IMG/VR virus record: IMGVR_UViG_3300025138_000324 | Coordinates: 1 to 25,093 of that record | DNA length: 25,093 nt | Source of the DNA: a virus | Direction: 5' to 3' (one strand) | In this document: positions 1 through 7,086 of the stretch, piece after piece | Position numbering within the stretch: position 1 is the stretch's first letter | Layout of the letters: every line of letters begins with the position of its first letter | Made by a program: the position numbers and the translations under genes | Notes under the pieces: model-generated | What the model saw: only the letters and a program-made list of their open reading frames with translations | What the model was told of the DNA's origin: nothing | Databases searched by the model: none

Positions 1-252
1 ATTGCCACCATCACAGACAACAAAGTATTGCTCACTGCTGTCTCTGTTTACATGATGCACAAAAAAATCATTAGGCACTGAGCCATTGATTAGCTTCTTT
101 ACATATTCAGTTGGGGGACGTTTAAGTAACCCTTCAACAGGACTTGAGATGGCATTCTCTTGTGTTTCACACTGGTTCACCAACCTCATTGAGTCTGGCT
201 GCTGGCTAACACCACCAGTCAGGTTAGGTATGTCAGTTGAAATAAGTGCCAT
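1..252 (-). CDS. Tail tubular protein B (T7 gp12-like), N-terminal part
   Basis: This is the start of the large tail-nozzle protein that closes the podovirus tail. Translation from the ATG at 252 begins MALISTDIPNLTGGVSQQPD and later has LLKRPPTEYVKKL, the typical opening of T7 gp12-type proteins (NLxGGxSQQPD followed by GLxKRPP). Only about 84 codons lie in the window, and the frame is still open at base 1. The ATG overlaps the TGA of tail tubular protein A by one base (TGATG), and a purine-rich GAGCAGGA lies upstream, so the two are probably translated in tandem. The place right after gp11 matches T7 order. The family assignment is firm; the rest of the protein cannot be seen. Confidence 0.9.
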   Translation of the reverse strand, partial: MALISTDIPNLTGGVSQQPDSMRLVNQCETQENAISSPVEGLLKRPPTEYVKKLINGSVPNDFFVHHVNRDSSEQYFVVCDGGN

Positions 253-890
253 CAGTATCCTGCTCCTCGAATGCTTGACCCTCTGTTGATAATGTTAAAC
301 ACACTACTGTGATCAAAGATTGTACGGTCAGCAGTATCACCCTCAAACTCTTTGAGGACTGCCATTGCTTGCATCTCATCCTGCATCGTATACATATGAC
401 CCTTCTGAGAGCCAACCATACGGTCTTGGAATACTCGGGCAGCACGTATGTTTACATACCGTCGAGCTGGCTCTGGTAACTCTTCAAAGTTATAGAGGTG
501 TACCAGAGTCACTCGCACGGCAGAGGAAAAAGTGAAGGTGTTATTAGTCTTATCATATAGCTTGTCTCCACGCTGTATGACTTCACGAGATTCAACCGAA
601 CTACCGAGGGTTGAGATTGATTGCGTTCCTTGGGCCGTTGGATCGTTATCAACGCGAAGGACTTCATCAGCCAACACAATTTCATTGGATGAGTTAGGGG
701 AAAGTGTTTGATTAAAGAAGGTATTGAAATTCCATCCTTGGTTCTGAACTTCACGGGAGATCTCAGTTAAGATGTTTCTCGCAATAGTGGCATCAGCACC
801 CTGTTGTCCAGTGAGGCTATTAATGGGTGGTTCACCTACGGTGGACAGAATGGTATTGACGGCCTCTAATTCAGTTGTCTTAGCTGGCAT
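252..890 (-). CDS. Tail tubular protein A (T7 gp11-like)
   Basis: This 212-residue protein should form the adaptor ring between the head-tail connector and the tail nozzle. The N-terminus, with ELEAVNTILSTVGEPPINSL and later QNQGWNFNT, is the family signature (T7 gp11 has ELSAVNDILASIGEPP and QSRGWTFN). The C-terminal half has LPEPARRYVNIRAARVFQDR, matching the conserved MPE-YW-ASRQF region. Its length fits the family (about 196 in T7). The gene begins after an intrinsic terminator downstream of the capsid gene, with AAGGAG upstream of the ATG, and its stop overlaps the next start. Tail genes are therefore probably expressed at a lower level than the capsid, by read-through of that terminator. 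Confidence 0.93.
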   Translation of the reverse strand: MPAKTTELEAVNTILSTVGEPPINSLTGQQGADATIARNILTEISREVQNQGWNFNTFFNQTLSPNSSNEIVLADEVLRVDNDPTAQGTQSISTLGSSVESREVIQRGDKLYDKTNNTFTFSSAVRVTLVHLYNFEELPEPARRYVNIRAARVFQDRMVGSQKGHMYTMQDEMQAMAVLKEFEGDTADRTIFDHSSVFNIINRGSSIRGAGY

Positions 891-902
891 TTCTACTCCT
901 TA

Positions 903-936
903 AGTAAAAGAGGTGAGACACCCGAAGGTGTCCCAC
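903..936 (-). terminator. Intrinsic terminator after the capsid gene (T-phi position)
   Basis: On the minus strand a 10-bp stem (GTGGGACACC pairing with GGTGTCTCAC, with one G-U pair) closes a UUCG tetraloop, and CTCTTTTACTT follows. It lies between capsid and tail tube A, where T7 has its major late terminator T-phi. The structure is read directly from the sequence; the termination role is inferred from form and position. Confidence 0.85.
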
Positions 937-965
937 CCCGAAGGGAGACTCAAGATCTCTAATTA

Positions 966-2069
966 TCAAGCAGTGATAAGCTCGAAGCAGCATTCTTCAC
1001 GAAGAATACCGTGACCCATAGCGTACTTAGCAAGCATCAGGGTTCCGAGACGATCCATTTGGTATTCAGATTCAACACCGAGGTCGAGGAGCTTAACAGT
1101 TCCTACAGCTTCGGATTGGAATGCAATACCAGCAGTGTTGTATGCTGCTGTTGCAGAATAACCGTCACCAATCTGAGTACTTGCTGCTGGCTCGTGAGTA
1201 TCATAAACATCATTGTTGATGCCGCCATCTTTGAAGATAGAAGTACTGGCATCAGATCCCGAAGGAATATGGTTAGACTTCATAAGACGGATACCCGCAA
1301 CCTGTGCAACTTCACCAGTAGCGATTGAACCCATGCCACCGAAGTCACTGTTAATAGCAGCACTACCACTAGAAACTAATGTGTAATAGTGTGCTGGGGT
1401 TAGGATGCAGTAACGTCCTTCAGTAGGTACGTTCTTTTCATCCATTTTCTGAGCAATATCAGCAATAGATGCGATGAGTTCTACGGCATCATATTCAGTG
1501 TTGTTAGAACCAGTACCATCAACCTGCTCACCAAGGAACTGGTTATCAGTGCCGCCAAAGCGGTCTTTATCACCACGAGCACCCGCGATAACAGTACGAA
1601 TAAGTGCACGGTCAGTGTGATAAGCAAGCTCACGACCAATTTGACTGGTGTAAGCAGAACGAACGTCCCAGTGATTCTTTGCTTCATCAATGTCTGCAAT
1701 GAATGCAGTTGATACAAGCATGTCATCAATGCTGATAGTACGTTCAGCGTGCTTGACGCTGGAAAGGTACTTGTTAGCTGATGTCTGAGCTAAGGTGTTA
1801 GGTGTACCTTCACTCAGAGTATTTGTAACATTCTGCTGCATCACTGACTCACCGGGAGTGTGATACTTAGCAGATGCAACACCTACAACTGGGAAAGTTG
1901 CGGTCTTGCCATTGCTGATGTTACGGGTTTTGGTAAGAGGGAGCATAAGGTTAGCTTCCTCGAACACGCTAATAATTTCTCCACTGAAGACTTTCAGGAA
2001 CAGAGCATCGGCATCGCCAGCTCCATTCACTTGCCCAAGTCTTGAGGGCTGTACGCCAAATTGTGACAT
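966..2069 (-). CDS. Major capsid protein (T7 gp10-like)
   Basis: This is the main shell protein of the icosahedral head, with an HK97-type fold. The 367 residues include DADALFLKVFSGEIISVFEE, HAERTISIDDMLVSTAFIAD and HWDVRSAYTSQIGRELAYHT, which align with T7 gp10 (LALFLKVFGGEVLTAF, KVITIDGLLTADVLI, MNHYDVRSEYTSQLG). Length is close to T7 gp10A (345). The start is supported by TAGGAG seven bases upstream. The gene is followed by a strong terminator. It is preceded not by the scaffold gene, as in T7, but by a small lysis cassette and a leader of about 70 bp, which could carry its own promoter. Confidence 0.96.
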   Translation of the reverse strand: MSQFGVQPSRLGQVNGAGDADALFLKVFSGEIISVFEEANLMLPLTKTRNISNGKTATFPVVGVASAKYHTPGESVMQQNVTNTLSEGTPNTLAQTSANKYLSSVKHAERTISIDDMLVSTAFIADIDEAKNHWDVRSAYTSQIGRELAYHTDRALIRTVIAGARGDKDRFGGTDNQFLGEQVDGTGSNNTEYDAVELIASIADIAQKMDEKNVPTEGRYCILTPAHYYTLVSSGSAAINSDFGGMGSIATGEVAQVAGIRLMKSNHIPSGSDASTSIFKDGGINNDVYDTHEPAASTQIGDGYSATAAYNTAGIAFQSEAVGTVKLLDLGVESEYQMDRLGTLMLAKYAMGHGILREECCFELITA

Positions 2070-2137
2070 AGTTTAACTCCTAGTTAATAATTAAAATTAG
2101 ATACGGTTTGATGGTCAGTATCGGTAACTAAGAGTGT

Positions 2138-2446
2138 TCAGTTATCCACCGCAGCGGGCCGGGTATCTTTCGATTCCTCAACATCGCCATCAATAGATCC
2201 TGCATACCAACCTTCAGGAAGGTATACAGAACTTGCGGAACGGACCCAATTAGATCCATCCCAATAGTAGACATGGCCGCGAACATCGTCGCCAAGTCTT
2301 ACGAGTCCATCGGACTCAGGAACGAAGACTACTCTTGAACTTCCGCACCCGCTCAGCCCACCGCTCACGGTTGGGAGGAGGAGGAACATCAGTAGCAGTA
2401 GTCTTATGCTTCTGGAGAAACGCCAAGAAAGGCGTAAGTATTGCAA
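2138..2446 (-). CDS. Small lipoprotein, probable outer spanin-like lysis protein
   Basis: The frame encodes a positively charged stretch, a hydrophobic core (LLLLMFLLLPTV) and a lipobox LSGC, which suggests export and lipidation by signal peptidase II. The mature part has GLVRLGDDVRGHVYYWDGSNW and LPEGWYAG, a pattern I associate with small phage lipoproteins near holins. The start is uncertain. The frame is open to an ATG at 2497, which lies inside the holin gene and lacks a ribosome-binding site. The TTG at 2446 (about 102 aa) gives the most natural signal peptide, and an ATG at 2389 is also in frame. It overlaps the 52-aa membrane protein in another frame, as Rz and Rz1 genes do. The outer-spanin role is inferred from context only. 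Confidence 0.6.
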   Translation of the reverse strand: MQYLRLSWRFSRSIRLLLLMFLLLPTVSGGLSGCGSSRVVFVPESDGLVRLGDDVRGHVYYWDGSNWVRSASSVYLPEGWYAGSIDGDVEESKDTRPAAVDN

Positions 2447-2474
2447 TGATGATTGCCGGTAAGGCTTCAAGCAT
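2316..2474 (-). CDS. 52-aa membrane protein overlapping the lipoprotein gene
   Basis: This small gene is supported by AGGAGTGAGCA directly before the ATG and by a start three bases after the holin stop. The product opens with a hydrophobic segment (residues 4-20, ALPAIIIAILTPFLAFL), then has a proline run (PPPP at 31-34) and a basic tail (NRERWAERVRKFKSSLRS). That is consistent with one N-terminal membrane helix and a charged exposed end. Most of it is read in a different frame from the lipoprotein gene on the same strand. The pair after a holin resembles an inner/outer spanin arrangement, but 52 residues is short for an inner spanin with a coiled coil. It could instead be a second holin or antiholin. 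Coding is likely; function is not established. Confidence 0.65.
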   Translation of the reverse strand: MLEALPAIIIAILTPFLAFLQKHKTTATDVPPPPNRERWAERVRKFKSSLRS

Positions 2475-2477
2475 TGC

Positions 2478-2690
2478 TCACTCCTGTTCATCTTCATAGC
2501 CAGTCTCAGCTTGCTTCAAAGTGAGACGAGCACCTGTGTAGCCCAGAGCAACTAATGCTGCTGATACAATACCAACAACCTGTGCCCAAGGTCCATCCAC
2601 AGGGAGTACATTAGCGGCCACTAAACCACCGACTATTGCGGCAGCAGTGCTAAGCCAAAATTCTGTAGTTTTATATCCGGGTTTCTGCAT
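2478..2690 (-). CDS. Holin-like protein, two membrane segments
   Basis: This 70-residue protein begins MQKPGYKTTEFWLSTAAAIV and shows two hydrophobic segments, about residues 13-29 and 35-52, joined by a short loop (PVDGPWAQ), then a charged C-terminus ending EDEQE. Size, topology and the GYKTTEFW opening fit class II phage holins, which open the inner membrane at the end of infection so that muralytic enzymes can act. AGGAG lies upstream of the ATG, and the gene begins nine bases after the scaffold stop. It is followed immediately by the 52-aa membrane protein and the lipoprotein, so these three look like a lysis cassette. In T7 the holin lies near the terminase genes, so this site is unusual. 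Confidence 0.78.
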   Translation of the reverse strand: MQKPGYKTTEFWLSTAAAIVGGLVAANVLPVDGPWAQVVGIVSAALVALGYTGARLTLKQAETGYEDEQE

Positions 2691-2699
2691 GTGAATCTC

Positions 2700-3473
2700 C
2701 TAAATAGCGGTTGAGTTCTGAAGTCTACGATAGACCTCTTCACGATAAGCTGAGTCTTTAGTGTATCGAGGGTCATTCATTGCTTCAACAACCTGAGCAC
2801 GGGACTGGAATGTAGAACCGTTAGGGATGTTGCTGCCAGTGTCACCCTGCATAAGAGGCTGAGTGGGTGCAGGAGCTTTAGACTGACCTGACTGACTATA
2901 TCGAGCGTTAAGTCCGTTGATTGCCATCATCATTTCGTCTTTCGACCCAGCAACCATATCATTGAATAGGTTAATCTCAGACTCAGGGAGCGTATTCGAT
3001 GCCCAACTGAGCATCTGCTGGTAAGACTCTTCTCCACCAACAGTGTCATAGACTTGCTTTATTGATGCTTCTGCAAGCTGCTTCTGCCCATCAACATACT
3101 CATCAATGAACTCACGAGGTATGCCGGTAGCCGCAAGACGTTCCCGAGACATCTCTGAAACATCCCCGGTCGAGTTGAACTCATCTGTAAGAGCATCAAA
3201 TGTTTCTCCGGTAAGCCCTGTGGGCGTATCCGTAGTTTCTTCTGTGGATGCTTCTTCACCCTTGGATTGTGTGAACTCTTTCTCAAGCTGAGAGTACGCA
3301 TATGCGAGTGCCTCAGGTGATTGGAACTTCTCAGGTAACCAATCGGGTCGTTCAGAGGTAGGTTCTGCCGCTTGACTTTCTTGCTGGGCTTGTGGCTCAC
3401 TAGCTGCAATCTGCTCCTCAGTAAAGGCAGGGGTTTCGTCCCCTTTAATTTCAACGCTTTGGTAATCAGCCAT
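2700..3473 (-). CDS. Capsid assembly scaffolding protein (T7 gp9-like)
   Basis: This 257-residue, strongly acidic protein is rich in Glu, Gln, Ser and Thr. It contains PDWLPEKFQSPEALAYAYSQ near residue 43, a common motif in T7-type scaffolds, and a C-terminal basic/helical segment (DPRYTKDSAYREEVYRRL) like the capsid-binding end of gp9. Scaffolds guide prohead assembly and leave before DNA packaging. Its ATG lies inside the last codons of the connector gene (8-bp overlap), the usual gp8-gp9 neighbourhood, which supports the call more strongly than sequence similarity alone. Confidence 0.88.
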   Translation of the reverse strand: MADYQSVEIKGDETPAFTEEQIAASEPQAQQESQAAEPTSERPDWLPEKFQSPEALAYAYSQLEKEFTQSKGEEASTEETTDTPTGLTGETFDALTDEFNSTGDVSEMSRERLAATGIPREFIDEYVDGQKQLAEASIKQVYDTVGGEESYQQMLSWASNTLPESEINLFNDMVAGSKDEMMMAINGLNARYSQSGQSKAPAPTQPLMQGDTGSNIPNGSTFQSRAQVVEAMNDPRYTKDSAYREEVYRRLQNSTAI

Positions 3474-4983
3474 CTACTTGTTCTCCTTGAGTCATTTGGT
3501 CCATCATTTGTGGAGCCATTTGTTGGGCCATCATCTGTTGTTGTTGTGCCTGCTGCATCTGAGCAAGCTCTTCAGGTGATCGTACCAAACCTTTGATGTC
3601 TATGCCTAAGGCAAGTGCCCTTCTTTTCAAATATTCACTTACGTCAATGTAAGTTTGAAGCACCTCGGGACCGAGGATCTGTCCGATTCCTGCGAGATAT
3701 GTGTCGAGACGGTTGAGGTCATTTCCTCGCCCGAGGGCTTCAATTCCTGTAATAATCACTGGTTTAATCTTGTCATCAGGGAGGTTCGGTAAGGAACCAT
3801 CAGCCTTCATCTTGTTCATAACCAAGGTGACCATTGGTAGACTTAGCTCTCTACTGAGAATGCTATATATACCACCCAGTTGTCGTTCAACAGCCTGAGT
3901 GACCAGTCTTATTTCTTCAGCCGTAACCCGATCTGCATTACGAATTGATCCCTCAACGAGTAGAAATGCATACGCAAGACGCTCTTGTATGGTGTTGATG
4001 GTACTTTGTGCAACAGAGAAATCCGCCGCTTTCTGGCTTTGCAAAACGCTGACATCATTTGCTGACCCTTCTCTAATAGCACCGTTAGGTGACTCACTAA
4101 GTGTTCGTGCACGGGTAGTGCCGTTGGGGTTGACAAGGAATAGGATCTTAGCGGCGGCAGCACTGCCTTCAACAATAGCTTTAGTTAGACCTTCAAGTGA
4201 TTGAAGGTCACCTATGTACTGTTCCACATAACCTCGGCCATAGTTTTCACCATCAACACGGGCCATTCTAAGAGGGATAAAGGGTGAATCTTCAGGATCC
4301 ATAATCCGTCTTGAACCCTCAATCTCTTTACCATCTACCTCTTGGAAGACTTCTACTTGACCATCATTCCGGGTGAACATACCCGTGTATAGATCAATAC
4401 TGTCCTCGTAAGATGTTTCATCACCTACTTCAGGACGTATTTCTTCTGGGAGCATGGAGGGAGATACGCTCTCTAAGAGAACTACAGTCCTGACGTTACC
4501 TAGTGGGCATCGCTTTACAACATATCTGTTGAGGTGAACTACACGCATGTTGCCCCCATCAGGGAAATACAGCATTGCGTTACCTACAACAACAAGGTGT
4601 CGGACAGCATCAAATAGTCCCGTACGTACGCCTGACCGTTCGATCTCATCCATAACTGAGCGTTCTACGCTGGCTAGGGAGTCCTCAACTTCAGTCCTAA
4701 TCTTCGGGTCCATTTGCTCAAGCTCACGTTCAGTCTCTTCATCTAATTGGAGACGAAAGAACGGAGCATTTGGGGGCAGCAGAGACAGTAATAGTGCTGC
4801 TGATAGGTTGTTCACACCACGAGCACCCACAGATTGGTAGGGGGTACTGAATTTAGTTGATGATGTGGTCCCTTCATCAGGCATCAGGCTGGCAATAGTC
4901 AGTGAACTAGAGTCTCTACCTCTTTCGAGATACTGAGTACGCTCACCTGAGCACTTGAGATATAAGTTCTTTAAGGTTTCCAT
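3466..4983 (-). CDS. Head-tail connector / portal protein (T7 gp8-like)
   Basis: The 505-residue product is the ring at the special capsid vertex through which DNA enters and leaves. The N-terminal half has KFSTPYQSVGARGVNNLSAA and LLPPNAPFFRL, equivalent to T7 gp8 (PYQSFGSRLVNNLASKL, LFPP). The middle has VEGSAAAAKILFLVNPNG and a segment on residue-rich helices (RNADRVTAEEIRLVTQAVER) typical of this family. The C-terminus is Gln/Met-rich (QMMAQQMAPQMMDQM), also common in these connectors. Length is close to T7 gp8 (536). Its ATG overlaps the stop of the gp7.3-like gene by one base (TAATG). Confidence 0.95.
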   Translation of the reverse strand: METLKNLYLKCSGERTQYLERGRDSSSLTIASLMPDEGTTSSTKFSTPYQSVGARGVNNLSAALLLSLLPPNAPFFRLQLDEETERELEQMDPKIRTEVEDSLASVERSVMDEIERSGVRTGLFDAVRHLVVVGNAMLYFPDGGNMRVVHLNRYVVKRCPLGNVRTVVLLESVSPSMLPEEIRPEVGDETSYEDSIDLYTGMFTRNDGQVEVFQEVDGKEIEGSRRIMDPEDSPFIPLRMARVDGENYGRGYVEQYIGDLQSLEGLTKAIVEGSAAAAKILFLVNPNGTTRARTLSESPNGAIREGSANDVSVLQSQKAADFSVAQSTINTIQERLAYAFLLVEGSIRNADRVTAEEIRLVTQAVERQLGGIYSILSRELSLPMVTLVMNKMKADGSLPNLPDDKIKPVIITGIEALGRGNDLNRLDTYLAGIGQILGPEVLQTYIDVSEYLKRRALALGIDIKGLVRSPEELAQMQQAQQQQMMAQQMAPQMMDQMTQGEQVDG

Positions 4984-5219
4984 TAAGCATTCACCGATCC
5001 GCCAGATGCGTTCATAGGTATCTTAAGCATTCCCTTACCCCTTGCTGTTTTCCTTGCACGCTTCTTACGGTAAGGATTATCAGGTCGAGCCTGTTCATTT
5101 TTAAGCTCAGGCATCTGAGCCATTACAGGAGCAGCCTTTACTACTATCTTTGGGGGAGGTGGAGGAGGAGTAGCCGCAGCCATAGGGGGTGGCATTGCTG
5201 CTGATTGTCCCATACACAT
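4983..5219 (-). CDS. Small virion protein, T7 gp7.3-like
   Basis: This 78-residue protein has an Ala/Pro-rich N-terminal half (PPPMAAATPPPPPP) and a basic C-terminus, KKRARKTARGKGMLKIPMN followed by ASGGSVNA. T7 gp7.3, a tail-associated host-range protein encoded just before the connector, ends in a similar basic stretch and SGGGINI. The shared position and C-terminal pattern suggest equivalence; the rest is low complexity and gives no support. AAAGGAGTGACGTT before the ATG is a strong ribosome-binding site. The stop overlaps the connector start. Confidence 0.65.
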   Translation of the reverse strand: MCMGQSAAMPPPMAAATPPPPPPKIVVKAAPVMAQMPELKNEQARPDNPYRKKRARKTARGKGMLKIPMNASGGSVNA

Positions 5220-5223
5220 AACG

Positions 5224-5412
5224 TCACTCCTTTATAAGGTTATCTTCTTGCATTTTTAGTTCGGAAATAAGAAAGTTCACGAGTTCTCGCTTGCCTACAT
5301 ACATCCATATTTCACGCTCTGACCAGCTAGGGTCAGGACATCGTTCAGGTATACGCTCATTCAATGTTTGAATAAGACTGGGATCGAGTGTAGGTATTAT
5401 CCTCATAGTCAT
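5224..5412 (-). CDS. Hypothetical small protein before the gp7.3-like gene
   Basis: I do not recognise this protein. From the chosen ATG it runs MTMRIIPTLDPSLIQTLNER, then PERCPDPSWSEREIWMYVGK and a helical, acidic end (FLISELKMQEDNLIKE), about 62 residues. AAGGAAAGG lies directly upstream of this ATG. An upstream ATG at 5430 has no ribosome-binding site, and another ATG at 5406 is also possible. The start lies inside the end of the preceding gene (shared bases 5357-5412), and the stop is a few bases before the next start, so it belongs to the same tightly packed transcript. Confidence 0.65.
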   Translation of the reverse strand: MTMRIIPTLDPSLIQTLNERIPERCPDPSWSEREIWMYVGKRELVNFLISELKMQEDNLIKE

Positions 5413-5737
5413 CCTTTCCTTGCCGCTCATGCTCTATAAAGGCATAGAGAAGTATACTGTAGTTGATCAAATCGAGGATGGTATCTTCTACCTTTTCGTC
5501 AGGTACCTTATATACACCAGTGTCAATGAAGGTGATTAGGCGAGAGATCTTGTCAGTCAGTCTGACCATGAACCCCCGTTTAGTGTCCGTTATCCCTAGT
5601 TTCTCTACTCGGGTGAAGTTCAAGAAGGGGTCTTCAGCACTCTTACCCCCACTGTAATCGTGATTTTTCTGGTTCATCAAGTGCCTTGCTTGACCGCATA
5701 GGCGTTCATGGATGTTCAATAGCTCATCTCTGTTCAT
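5357..5737 (-). CDS. Nucleotide-metabolism-like protein (DUF1599-type)
   Basis: The 126-residue protein has KNHDYSGGKSAEDPFLNF at about residues 24-41, RLTDKISRLITFIDTG near 80-95 and DEKVEDTILDLINYSILLYA near 100-119. This pattern of an N-terminal HDYxG, a central RxxDKISRL helix and a C-terminal DTxxDLINYSxL helix is typical of a phage and bacterial family (DUF1599, a nucleotide-modification-associated domain) related in shape to all-alpha MazG-type pyrophosphatases. The acidic residues in the two helices could bind metal. Family membership is likely; the substrate is unknown. Its ATG overlaps the exonuclease stop by four bases (ATGA), so it is probably co-translated with a DNA-degradation gene. 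Confidence 0.7.
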   Translation of the reverse strand: MNRDELLNIHERLCGQARHLMNQKNHDYSGGKSAEDPFLNFTRVEKLGITDTKRGFMVRLTDKISRLITFIDTGVYKVPDEKVEDTILDLINYSILLYAFIEHERQGKDDYEDNTYTRSQSYSNIE

Positions 5738-6498
5738 TCTTCAGGCTCCCATAGCTTTACTTTATCGGTGTCATAGTCATAATCTGACTGGTGCATTATG
5801 CGAGCAACTCGTGCTTGTTGAATTGCGTCTTCTTCATTCAAGCCAGCATCTTCATATGCCTGCTTGACTGTGGCCCAGCTTGGATCAACCTTGAGTAGCT
5901 TTTCAGCAGTCTTAGGCCCAATGCGGGGGCATCCTGAGTACCCATCAACAGCGTCCCCTGTCAGGGTCTGATATAAGAAATTGTAATATCCGTCTTCTAC
6001 ACTCACCTGCGATATACCCTCCTCAGGGCGGTTAGGGTTGTAGTGAAAGCCGGGTATTTGAAGCAGGTCTTTGTCAGTGGTGACAATCACCTTCTTTGAC
6101 TTTGGGTTCCACATCTTTGTGCCCATCAGCATCCCACATACATCATCAGCTTCAAGGGTAGGATATTCAAATGTCTTATAAGTGTCCCTTACGTACTCCT
6201 TCATAGCGAAGAAGACTACGGGCTTCCTAGACTTCTTCCTATTTGATTTGTAAGTTGGGAGTACTTCTTTACGCCAGTTGTTAGGTCCACTCAGTGCAAT
6301 CACTATTGATGTTGCATTGAGCTTCTCCTTCAATGACGCGAAGGCTATGTCTAATCTAAGCCTTGCTTCCTTCGCATCTGCATGCAAGGTCCACAAGTCA
6401 TCACCCCAGTCTACAGATTTCTCGCAGGCTAGGCAGCATTCCCAAAGGAATATGTCTCCGTCAATCGCTAGGGCCGTCTTCATCATCACTGATTCCAT
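5734..6498 (-). CDS. 5'-3' exonuclease (T7 gp6-like)
   Basis: This 254-residue protein matches the FEN/PIN-type exonuclease that removes RNA primers and degrades host DNA in T7 infection. Visible elements in order: ALAIDGDIFLWEC with the first metal-binding Asp, the basic YKSNRKKSRKP arch segment, YPTLEADDVCGML, VIVTTDKDLLQIPG, and GDAVDGYSGCPRIGPKTAEK, the helix-three-turn-helix DNA-binding motif with its acidic residues. Length is close to T7 gp6 (about 300). Two Met codons at residues 5 and 6 are alternative starts. The 5' end overlaps the preceding small gene by about 38 bases. Confidence 0.93.
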   Translation of the reverse strand: MESVMMKTALAIDGDIFLWECCLACEKSVDWGDDLWTLHADAKEARLRLDIAFASLKEKLNATSIVIALSGPNNWRKEVLPTYKSNRKKSRKPVVFFAMKEYVRDTYKTFEYPTLEADDVCGMLMGTKMWNPKSKKVIVTTDKDLLQIPGFHYNPNRPEEGISQVSVEDGYYNFLYQTLTGDAVDGYSGCPRIGPKTAEKLLKVDPSWATVKQAYEDAGLNEEDAIQQARVARIMHQSDYDYDTDKVKLWEPEE

Positions 6499-6682
6499 TC
6501 ATTACTGCATGTTTACCAAGTTCGACCAGTCCAAGTATAGAATGGAATGGCCCCTCAAACGCAACAGTCACATCCTCGACATCATGAGTTCGATTACTTG
6601 CCGCCAAGAAGACCATAGTATCATGGCGTTTTCTAAGCTCTTTTAATAAGTTAGATGTAGGTATGTACTCTAAAGGTTCCAT
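6461..6682 (-). CDS. Hypothetical 73-aa protein before the exonuclease
   Basis: I do not recognise a defined domain. The protein reads LLKELRKRHDTMVFLAASNR in its first third and GPFHSILGLVELGKHAVMNG later, ending in an acidic DDEDGPSD. The pattern (short amphipathic helix, beta strand, Gly-rich turn, hydrophobic helix) looks like a folded cytoplasmic protein rather than random coding. The ATG overlaps the stop of the preceding endonuclease-like gene by one base (TGATG), and its end overlaps the exonuclease start, which supports it as a real gene in the replication block. Confidence 0.7.
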   Translation of the reverse strand: MEPLEYIPTSNLLKELRKRHDTMVFLAASNRTHDVEDVTVAFEGPFHSILGLVELGKHAVMNGISDDEDGPSD

Positions 6683-7086
6683 CAGTACCTCAGCTTTCTT
6701 AGATGGGACAGCCGGTCAACTTGTGATTGTCTCATGGCTGAGTTAGGTGGGTATTTACCCGCATGCACAACAATCTTTGCCTGTGCATCCTTGTACTTTA
6801 AATAAGGGATGATTAGTTCCAATACTCTCACCGCATTCTTCCCATATAAAGACCACCTAAATACTGATGCACCTTGCCGTTGATGGGTGGTTACTCTACC
6901 CCCCACTAACTCAGCAGGAACATAGGCAAGGCTGGGGGTCACTGACTCAACCTGAAGAATGGGTGTATTTGAAAAACTCACATAGCCCTCACCATCAACA
7001 ATACCTGCAAGCCATGCCAACTCAATGAGTGTCGGCCCAGCTGTTTCCGATTTTAAACTCTCCGTCAAGGGGACATCGGAAGTCAT
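6682..7086 (-). CDS. LAGLIDADG-type homing endonuclease, single domain
   Basis: The core reads LIELAWLAGIVDGEGYVSF, a clear LAGLIDADG motif (LAGxxDGEG) whose acidic residue coordinates the catalytic metal, followed by VFRWSLYGKNAVRVLELIIP and YLKYKDAQAKIVV, the standard strand-helix pattern of these enzymes. One motif in about 110-135 residues implies a homodimeric nuclease. The frame stays open far into the DNA polymerase gene, so the start is unclear. The ATG at 7086 has no good ribosome-binding site, and a TTG at 7020 is two bases after the polymerase stop. Free-standing homing endonuclease genes often sit beside phage polymerase genes and cut the uninvaded allele. Function is likely; the target is inferred. 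Confidence 0.72.
   Translation of the reverse strand: MTSDVPLTESLKSETAGPTLIELAWLAGIVDGEGYVSFSNTPILQVESVTPSLAYVPAELVGGRVTTHQRQGASVFRWSLYGKNAVRVLELIIPYLKYKDAQAKIVVHAGKYPPNSAMRQSQVDRLSHLRKLRY

Noticed and set aside
3899-4840. Plus-strand open frames of 97-101 codons across the connector gene
   Set aside because: They are antisense shadows of a clearly conserved gene, have Ser/Arg-rich low-complexity products and lack ribosome-binding sites.
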